From the NCBI GenBank assembly GCA_963839515.1, contig CAWIVN010000002.1:62001-126000 (forward strand): a stretch of DNA of 64,000 nt, written 5' to 3'. Positions 58,681 to 64,000 of the stretch are shown here, in pieces; positions within the stretch are counted from its first letter, which is position 1, and every line of letters starts with the position of its first letter. Both the position numbers and the translations under genes were made by a program. This DNA is from Fredericiella sp963839515 (GTDB taxonomy: Bacteria > Chloroflexota > Anaerolineae > Caldilineales > Caldilineaceae). The notes beneath the pieces were generated by a model, which had not been told where the DNA came from, ran no database searches, and saw only the letters and a program-made list of their open reading frames with translations.

Positions 58681-60344
58681 TGGTTAACGCAAGCGCTGCC
58701 GGTTCAAACGTGACTATCGATCTGTTGGCTCCGCAGGGTGTCGTCGGACCTACCTTCGTCAACCGCACCACGGGCCAACGGCTGCGCGTGCTTACTGCGG
58801 CTCCGCCGGGCGGTCGTCTCCGCATATGGAATGAGGCCGGCGGCGCACTGCACGCCGTGGTTACCGCCGTCGATGGGAGTGAGACGCCCGTTCCGCCGGA
58901 TGGGCTGCTCAGCGGGCCGCTGGGCGCGCAGCTCATCCTCAAGCGGGGCGCCGCATCGGCGCTCAGCGGCGGCGCGGCCGGAACGTCGGCTCAGTTGCAG
59001 CTCAACGACCCCGCTGCCCCGGCCCTCGCCGTCCTGCGTGCTCTGCGCCAGGGCGCGGCGGGCAACACCGTGCGGGTGACCGTTGCGGAGGCTTCTATGG
59101 ACGGCCAGGATATCCCCGAGCCGACCGGCCAGTCTACACGATTAGTCGGCCGCATTCGCGAGGACGGCGCCGGTTATCAACTGGTGGGTCTCTCGGACGC
59201 TGCCCTCGCCCACCTGCGCCCAGGCCCCGCCGTTGCCCTGGCCGCCCTGGTAGACAGGGTCGTCGCCGTAAGCGGGACGCTCTACAGGGCTCAAGCTGGG
59301 ATGCCACTGCTGGTGGTCAGGAGCGCGGCAGCGCTGTTCGATGTGACGCTCAGCGACGGCAGCGCGCCGCCGGAGGTATACCTGGGCGTGACCATTGGCT
59401 GGCCAGCGGATGAACAGGACGGCCTGGTCAGCCGCGTCAATCGTGCTGACTCGTACCTGGCATGGGCGGAGCACGTGAGCAAGACGGACGCGCTGCGAGT
59501 GCCAGCCGGGCGATCGGCGTACGTGTACCTGGACTGTTACGGTGCGCGGTTCGACCGCGACCAGGTTGCCGATCTCCCGCGCGGCATAGACACGCGCTTT
59601 CCCGGCGCGGTATGTCGCGAGCGCGGTGTCTTCGATGTCAGCCGCTTCTCGCCGCTGGCGGGTGAAGCCGAAGAGGCGGTCTTCGCGGCACCTGGCCCTA
59701 TTACAGACGGGTTGGTAGAGGTGACCACTCAGCGGGAGGAGTATCAACCCGGTACGTTGGTGGTCAACCTGCCGGCTGATCTGCCGCCGGACCTAGGAGC
59801 ACGCTTCGACCTGTCGCGCTTTGGCAGTGCAGGCGATCAGAGCGAGCTATTTGAAGGATTCGTCACCGAGCCGACCAGCGACAACCAGCATCCGCTGCAG
59901 CGCATCGGGAAGGACAAGTCGCGACTTGTCAAAGCCTCAGTAGTGCAGCGCGCTGAAATCGGCTTCCAGCCGGTAAGCCTCCCCTTCCGTCATCCGCGCA
60001 CGCGCACTTTGCGTGGCGGAACCGCGTCGGAGCCTGCTCGGCTGTACCTTAAGGACGACGACGTGGCAGACCTCATCAAGCTCGAGGCGTGCGAGCCGGG
60101 TGACGCAGGTAATGCCATTGCCGTCACCGTCACCAAAGTCGATCCGGCCCACTTTGATATGACCATCAGCTATCAAGGGGGGCTGTTCGAGAGTGCGCGG
60201 CTCGTCGCTCTGATCGGCCAGAGCGGGGTGGCGCCGACGCTCCCCGCGTCGGCGGCAAATCTATTGAAGCCGGGACCCGTTGGAGTTTTGCACGCCAAGG
60301 CGGCGGGGGTTCACATTGCCGTGACCCGCGACCGCACCATTTGA
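55980..60344 (+). CDS. Giant tail protein with eight tandem repeats
   Basis: The frame is open to 60344; coding begins near 56025, and ATG 55980 is only the nearest in-frame start. Eight repeats of 104-125 residues start near 55970 (previous frame), 56283, 56628, 56961, 57336, 57687, 58023 and 58347. Each has VDL..GVDLR, a strand with LxVDGGxPVEID, then EVATAINAAL, RLVLTSPTAGAASRIEL and an LFG motif. This order resembles the IN motif of flagellin and hook-associated proteins, which are exposed beta domains. The C-terminal 550 residues are different, with two related segments (LRQGAAGNTVRVTVAEA and CEPGDAGNAIAVTVTKV). The protein is probably a long exposed fibre-like extension of the baseplate. 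Confidence 0.75.
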   Translation: MLTWLKAQPSRAGSLHLKVDRDAPVEILLPAQASLDSVISTINTACRQPVARRAAQRLVLTSPTAGPASRLEVIEGDNDAAPDLFGLLLRTYRGGPASATRITSVDFGAGLNLGDERFLRLVIDNRTRIEVDCAANAADASHVAPADVASAINTALETISAPAIATVDAAHLVLTSPTQGFSSSLTLEPAAAQDARQRLFGAISSFHTGRDASPADVIGRRDVSAGVDLRARSQLRLRFENRGLVTIDCAGENPGATRPDEIVTTLNQALGENVASHDGRVIRLTSRTPGPGSQIVFQTLPADVDATETIFGIRSRVAQGAAATHARLVGTVDLPDGVDLRAVHQLQLAVDGGPPVELDPRRRNTNAEKVSLEEVATAINAALPEAIAARDGDRMVLTSPTAGAASRIELLPLTTKRRRRFVTRAMVTDEASRRVLGFVQREATGAAGSVASVQGERDLSRGVDLRESRYLRLIVDGWGPIDIDCAAASPRPRLALPAEIVMAINTRLKAAGIDAIVATSNEQHLILTSPSRGQASRIAFAPARALDAGVRLLGETPTAIAGRPATGVSFLGTLDLSQGIDLPEHATLQLHVDDVTSDPIDLTGEQPQHLTQISLAVAINVALQATVARPDGPFLRLAASTTGSNSQLEFLAPESGQDVTSSIFGVPAGRRYHGADATPPQLVGRIDLQQGADFPARATLALSVNGQRVEMVLTADTGGHKSLGQIIDAINNLNRGVVATGEGGRLVLTGSATPGASLAVLPVTQGDARAILLGGIPDTTTGEDAIPAAIVGEIDLLKPADLSERRSLRLAVDGGLPLDIDIAGSAPASSTLNEIVARLNTVVPGLAAATDDARLRLTSPTAGPQSRLSLLPNRTLDLIEYPPRLIADPPRTLQHGAQWSLVNASAAGSNVTIDLLAPQGVVGPTFVNRTTGQRLRVLTAAPPGGRLRIWNEAGGALHAVVTAVDGSETPVPPDGLLSGPLGAQLILKRGAASALSGGAAGTSAQLQLNDPAAPALAVLRALRQGAAGNTVRVTVAEASMDGQDIPEPTGQSTRLVGRIREDGAGYQLVGLSDAALAHLRPGPAVALAALVDRVVAVSGTLYRAQAGMPLLVVRSAAALFDVTLSDGSAPPEVYLGVTIGWPADEQDGLVSRVNRADSYLAWAEHVSKTDALRVPAGRSAYVYLDCYGARFDRDQVADLPRGIDTRFPGAVCRERGVFDVSRFSPLAGEAEEAVFAAPGPITDGLVEVTTQREEYQPGTLVVNLPADLPPDLGARFDLSRFGSAGDQSELFEGFVTEPTSDNQHPLQRIGKDKSRLVKASVVQRAEIGFQPVSLPFRHPRTRTLRGGTASEPARLYLKDDDVADLIKLEACEPGDAGNAIAVTVTKVDPAHFDMTISYQGGLFESARLVALIGQSGVAPTLPASAANLLKPGPVGVLHAKAAGVHIAVTRDRTI

Positions 60345-60348
60345 CCAT

Positions 60349-60369
60349 CCCAGACCTCTGTGGTCTGGG
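60349..60369 (+). terminator. Intercistronic hairpin
   Basis: CCCAGACC/GGTCTGGG with a 5-nt loop, immediately followed by the ribosome-binding site AAGGAG of the next gene. No T-run, so more likely an mRNA-processing or stabilising element than a strong terminator. Confidence 0.45.
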
Positions 60370-60387
60370 CAGAAAGGAGACTGTAGC

Positions 60388-61305
60388 ATGCCCGACAGCA
60401 ACAACGTCTATATCGAAGTGCATCCAGGCGACCTGATCAGCTCAGGCTTGTTCAATGGGATGCAGGAGAAGATCAAGGAGGATATCCAGAGCAAGATTGA
60501 CAAGGCTAAGCAAGAGGTCATCGACAACGGCGTCAAGCGGGCCGATAACGCGGACAAATTCGATACCAAGTCGCCCAAAGACTGGACGGACGTCCTCGAC
60601 CAGCGTTACACGCCTCGCGTCCATGATCACGAGGGCACGGCCAACTACCGGCGCTATTTCCGCCGCATGGACACAGAGAGCACGCTGCTCGTCCTCGAGC
60701 ACGGCCTGCACCGCTTTCCGCTGGTGGATGTCTACCGTCTGAAGCCGATCGCTGTCCCTGCCGACCTGCAGCCAACTCCGGCGAGCGGGACTCGGCCGGC
60801 AACCGTACAGGAGATACCATTCTTCCTGTACTACGGTCACACCGAGCTAGACATGCTGCAGCAATCGCTGTTTGATCCTCCGCGTCGCCTTCCCCGCCGC
60901 GTCCTCGGCACACCCTGGGAGTTGCTGCTGACCGAGGTCGGCGTGCAGTATGATGACGACGATAGCCTTAACGATGTCATCAATGACTTTTTTGACGCCT
61001 TCTTCAAGGCTCCAGCCGCCGATGAGATGGACCACATGGTTTCGCGCTGGATTGACGAACACCGCGACAACCGCACTATCGCCAATTTGAAGCAGCGCGA
61101 CGAGTGGGATGACATCCGCTGGGCGGTGCTGCCACGCAAACTCGGCACCGGTCAGGTGCTTGGGATAGGCGGTACAACTGACCTGGTCGCGGGCATCGAC
61201 GTCATCGACCTGAGTTATGACACGCTCGCCATCCAGGTGCCCGCGAATGTCGTGCCGAAGGAAAAATCGCAATTCCTAGACCTGATGATTCTGCTACGCA
61301 GTTAG
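60388..61305 (+). CDS. Tail-locus protein, paralogous family member 1
   Basis: 305 residues, no known family. An N-terminal helical segment of about 70 residues (NGMQEKIKEDIQSKIDKAKQ) precedes a domain shared with the next gene: FPLVDVYRL, FFLYYGHTELDMLQQS, RRVLGTPWELLLTEVGVQYD, DDDSLNDVINDFFDAFFKAP, MDHMVSRWIDEHRDNR and RDEWDDIRWAVLPRKL. No signal or membrane segment. AAGGAG precedes the ATG. Position after the fibre-like protein suggests a baseplate or fibre accessory, such as an attachment or assembly factor. Confidence 0.7.
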   Translation: MPDSNNVYIEVHPGDLISSGLFNGMQEKIKEDIQSKIDKAKQEVIDNGVKRADNADKFDTKSPKDWTDVLDQRYTPRVHDHEGTANYRRYFRRMDTESTLLVLEHGLHRFPLVDVYRLKPIAVPADLQPTPASGTRPATVQEIPFFLYYGHTELDMLQQSLFDPPRRLPRRVLGTPWELLLTEVGVQYDDDDSLNDVINDFFDAFFKAPAADEMDHMVSRWIDEHRDNRTIANLKQRDEWDDIRWAVLPRKLGTGQVLGIGGTTDLVAGIDVIDLSYDTLAIQVPANVVPKEKSQFLDLMILLRS

Positions 61306-61316
61306 GAGGATAGACA

Positions 61317-61976
61317 ATGTCAACGGCAACTGCACCCGCACCAACCGCTACCAAAACGTATTACCGTGTCTTTCGCCGGCTCGGCGCCGAGCAACGCCGC
61401 GCCATCGTCCAGCATAACCTGGGCCAATTTCCCGTTGTGGATGTGTATGAACTGCTCGGTATACCGGTTAGCGATGCCGGTCCGGAGCAACAGCAGGTAC
61501 AGTTCTTCCTGTACTACGGGCACGACGAGTTGGACAGCCTGCTGCGCAGCATTGGTGTGCGTTTCCCGCGTGAGGTCTTCGGTACATCCCTCGAAGAGCT
61601 CGCAACAGAATATGGGATCACGTACGAAGACGATGACAGTCTCGGCGACCTGGTCAACGACTTTCTGGACGCCTTCTTCGCCGAGCCGGGCGCAAATGAG
61701 ATGGAGCATCGCGTCTCGCCCTGGATCGATGCGCATCGTGACCAGACGGTCGGTGACACCAAAAAACGCGGCGAGTGGGACGATCTGCGCTGGGCGCTGC
61801 GTCCCGTCAAGCTCCTAAGCGGAAGCCCGCTGACGGTCGTCGTCGGAGGCGTCCCCGCGACCGTCACCCCACTGGTATCCGTCGAGCAGTTGAGCTACCA
61901 AGCGCTGGCCGTGTCTGCGACCGACCTTGGGGCTGCCCGAGAATTTATAGATGTCATGCTCGTCATGTCGGTTTAA
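61317..61976 (+). CDS. Tail-locus protein, paralogous family member 2
   Basis: 219 residues, paralogue of the preceding protein without its helical N-terminus: FPVVDVYELLGIPV, VQFFLYYGHDELDSLLRSIG, PREVFGTSLEELATEYGITY, DDDSLGDLVNDFLDAFFAEP, MEHRVSPWIDAHRDQT and RGEWDDLRWALRPVKL. Acidic DDDSL and the WIDxHRD and EWDDxRWA blocks are the most conserved. GGAGG lies 8 nt before the ATG. Function unknown; tandem duplication is clear. Confidence 0.7.
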   Translation: MSTATAPAPTATKTYYRVFRRLGAEQRRAIVQHNLGQFPVVDVYELLGIPVSDAGPEQQQVQFFLYYGHDELDSLLRSIGVRFPREVFGTSLEELATEYGITYEDDDSLGDLVNDFLDAFFAEPGANEMEHRVSPWIDAHRDQTVGDTKKRGEWDDLRWALRPVKLLSGSPLTVVVGGVPATVTPLVSVEQLSYQALAVSATDLGAAREFIDVMLVMSV

Positions 61977-61991
61977 TCCGCGAGAGACGCC

Positions 61992-64000
61992 ATGAAGCTT
62001 ACTGATCGTTACCTGGGAGGCCAAGATCCCTTCGAGGGTGACAATATCGTCACTCTGCGGAGCTTGCCCGCAGGCACGCGGATCACCAAGGCCAGCCTGA
62101 CCCTCACCCCCGCCACAGGCGGCGAAGGTGCAGATCCGACAGAAACCATCGTGTTTGACGAGACCACGGGTGTCGGCAGTCTAGGAGCGACTCGCGAGCC
62201 AGCAGCGCTAGCTAGCGCGACCTCCTGGGCGGCAGCGCATCTCAACGCGCGGCGAAGCATCAGTGCCGTAGTCGCCGCGTGGGAGAGCGGCAGCGACCAG
62301 GGTACTGGATCGGGCACAGCAATCGAGGTCAGGCAAGTGTCGGTGCAAATCGACGTGGGTGGGGTGTGGATGGGCGTTGCGGCGAATGGTACGCTCGGGG
62401 GCTCCAGCCAAGATAGACTCCTCCTCACCCTACCATCTGCCTCCTCAACAGAGCAACCCTCGGCGACGCTCCTCCCGTCACTGGCGTCTGAGAAGATCAT
62501 GCTCACCGCCATGCCAGCTGGTACGTCCACTACGTCTCCTGCGGCGCAGAATACCAACGGGAAGGTATTGCTCTACGGCGTTGTCATCCGTACTGTGGCC
62601 AACAACATCTCGGTGCGGTTGGGGCAGTTCCCGCCGTTCTGGACACGACCGGGCGCTCTAGGTGGCCCGGCTACATCTCCCGATTTCGCCGCCGTCCTCA
62701 ACGCGTTCCTGGCCGATGCCCAGCCCCAGAACGGCTTCTACAGCGTTCCTTTCACCGTTCACTCTGACAGTCGAGCACGCCTCGACGTCGAGGTGAGCAT
62801 CGACTTTGTTGTTGAGCAGCCCGTCCTACCACCACATCTACCCCAAGTCACGGCAACCTTCGGGGCGAGCACGCGACCTTCACTCGCCGCCAGCCTTACT
62901 ACGGTTACGCTGCCACGCCAGGCTGTTCCGGTCGCTGGCCGTAGCTCCGCCCAGGTCCAGGGTCAGTTTCAATCGACACGCGTTGCAGCCGGGCCCATTG
63001 GCGACACCCCACCCGTCATGCCGGTTGAAGTGGGGTCTACGAGCTCTCTGGCACAGGCCGTCGAGCTGCAGGAGGAGGTGCATGTCCTGGGGGTGGACGT
63101 TCCCCTCAGCTCGCCGCAGGCCGTACTGTCGGGGCTGCATATCGCCTTCCAGACTGACGACGACGGCCGGCCTTCGGGCGACGTCCTGCACGGTGGCGAC
63201 GACCGGCCCGCTTCGGCCGACGTCCGCGTCGAACGGCCGCTGCCCAATCAGTCGACCTGGGGCATGGCCACGTTCACCACCCCTGTCCGCCTCCAGGCCG
63301 CCCAGCGCTACTGGCTGGTTCTGCAGAGCACGCAGGGCAAGGCTTTCTGGGACGCCACGCCGGGGACGGCCGAGCCTCCCGCGGTCCTGGCGCCCCCGCT
63401 CCTTCGCAGCGATGATGGCGGCCTGTCGTGGCACACGGCCACCGTAGCGGGTTCCACGCAAGCCTTCGCTGCCCTCATCCGTTTGCGCCATCAGGTCGAC
63501 CACTTCACCATCCCGATCCAACTCCAGATTGGGTCTGGGCCAAGTGCGGTGCGCCGCAAGCTGAGCGAGTTCGATCCGCTGGGCCGTGTCGAATTCACAT
63601 TTGATTTCGCAGAGGCGCTTGCCGCGCACTTGGCGAGCCAAGTCACGGCCGCGCCCTGTGTTTCCGGCGAGCTGCTCGTCAACGGCAGCTTCGACGCTCC
63701 GCCTACGGACAACGCCGCGCGACGACTGTTCGGCTTTGATGCTGCGAGCGGATCGGCGATCACGGGTACAGTCGATCTGAGCCAGGGGGTCAGCTTGAGC
63801 AGCCAGCGGTTTATTACCCTGGCATTCGATAACAAGGCTCCCCAGAGGATCAACTGTGCCGGGATCAACGCCGCCCAAACAACACTGGCCGGAATAGTGG
63901 CCGCCATTAACCGCGCCGTCGGCCGGGAAGCTGCATCTATCATCAATAAGAAGTTTCTTGCTGTCGATCCGCGTAACGTCTCCGGGGCCCAAGTCGACCT
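61992..64000 (+). CDS. Large tail/fibre-like protein with repeat domain (runs off window)
   Basis: Open from ATG 61992 to the window end, at least 669 codons. It is beta-rich throughout: GTRITKASLTLTPATGGEGA, VSVQIDVGGVWMGVAANG, FYSVPFTVHSDSRARLDVEV. A segment at about 63040-63480 resembles a carbohydrate- or receptor-binding jelly roll (LGVDVPLSSPQAVLSGLHIA, TTPVRLQAAQRYWLVLQST). At 63759 a copy of the giant protein's repeat begins (TGTVDLSQGVSLSSQRFI, INCAGINAAQTTLAGIVAAI). No enzyme motif is seen. Most likely a tail-fibre or receptor-binding component. Confidence 0.7.
   Translation, partial: MKLTDRYLGGQDPFEGDNIVTLRSLPAGTRITKASLTLTPATGGEGADPTETIVFDETTGVGSLGATREPAALASATSWAAAHLNARRSISAVVAAWESGSDQGTGSGTAIEVRQVSVQIDVGGVWMGVAANGTLGGSSQDRLLLTLPSASSTEQPSATLLPSLASEKIMLTAMPAGTSTTSPAAQNTNGKVLLYGVVIRTVANNISVRLGQFPPFWTRPGALGGPATSPDFAAVLNAFLADAQPQNGFYSVPFTVHSDSRARLDVEVSIDFVVEQPVLPPHLPQVTATFGASTRPSLAASLTTVTLPRQAVPVAGRSSAQVQGQFQSTRVAAGPIGDTPPVMPVEVGSTSSLAQAVELQEEVHVLGVDVPLSSPQAVLSGLHIAFQTDDDGRPSGDVLHGGDDRPASADVRVERPLPNQSTWGMATFTTPVRLQAAQRYWLVLQSTQGKAFWDATPGTAEPPAVLAPPLLRSDDGGLSWHTATVAGSTQAFAALIRLRHQVDHFTIPIQLQIGSGPSAVRRKLSEFDPLGRVEFTFDFAEALAAHLASQVTAAPCVSGELLVNGSFDAPPTDNAARRLFGFDAASGSAITGTVDLSQGVSLSSQRFITLAFDNKAPQRINCAGINAAQTTLAGIVAAINRAVGREAASIINKKFLAVDPRNVSGAQVD

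Noticed and set aside
41524..64000. Complete prophage
   Set aside because: Only tail and baseplate functions are visible. There are no capsid, portal, terminase, lysis or integrase genes, and no attachment-site repeats were seen.

Overview
The window looks like a chromosomal segment of a GC-rich, sugar-scavenging bacterium, most probably Chloroflexota (Caldilineales/Anaerolineae type). This is an inference from lipoproteins with long Ala/Pro linkers after the lipobox cysteine, several carbohydrate ABC transporters side by side, LysM/lamin-tail and SUMF1-like proteins, and a BTAD regulator beside a contractile tail locus. No rRNA, tRNA or CRISPR array was seen.

Layout. 1-4135: a partial Tat-exported protein, an aldo/keto reductase, a creatininase-family amidohydrolase, a NUDIX hydrolase and a SUMF1-like protein, with well-formed sigma-70 promoters. 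4737-9454: a four-gene transporter operon matching the galactofuranose system YtfQ-YtfR-YtfT-YjfF in order and sequence, with a LacI-type operator inside its promoter. 9614-13999: a dienelactone hydrolase that lost its centre, a GNAT acetyltransferase and a large GT39-like membrane protein, all on the minus strand. 14201-23325: a sugar-utilisation operon (binding protein, two MalFG-type permeases, URO-D-like protein, GH31 glycosidase, LacI repressor, Gfo/Idh/MocA dehydrogenase) behind a promoter with tandem operators. 23415-23913: an antitoxin with a truncated PIN toxin. 24078-27776: a ribose-type ABC operon. 27941-36706: a STAS/SEC14-like protein, a holin-phosphodiesterase-Yip1 fusion, an HtrA protease, a LysM/lamin-tail protein, a small basic protein, asparaginyl-tRNA synthetase and a WecA-like transferase.

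36774-39770 is a decay zone: a frameshifted protease/propeller remnant, half an IS256 transposase with an amber stop, a dihydrolipoamide dehydrogenase fragment and a MITE-like element with 24-bp terminal repeats. The sequence is visibly more AT-rich from about 39.5 to 41.5 kb.

40079-64000 (running off the window) is a contractile injection system of the eCIS/tailocin kind: BTAD regulator, sheath, tube, tail-assembly chaperone-like protein, tube-baseplate adaptor, OmpA/peptidoglycan-binding protein, gpD hub, gpV spike, PAAR tip, gp25, gpJ, then a gpI-like protein that reads into eight tandem repeats of 104-125 residues. Next come a paralogous pair of unknown family and a large open-ended protein carrying a further copy of the repeat. 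No capsid, terminase, portal or integrase is present, which argues against a prophage. Several genes in this locus are broken by single-base shifts, almost all in the same direction. This is either decay or assembly error, and it affects how the proteins should be read. Palindromic REP-like repeats are scattered over the first 40 kb, one of them embedded in frame in the GH31 gene.
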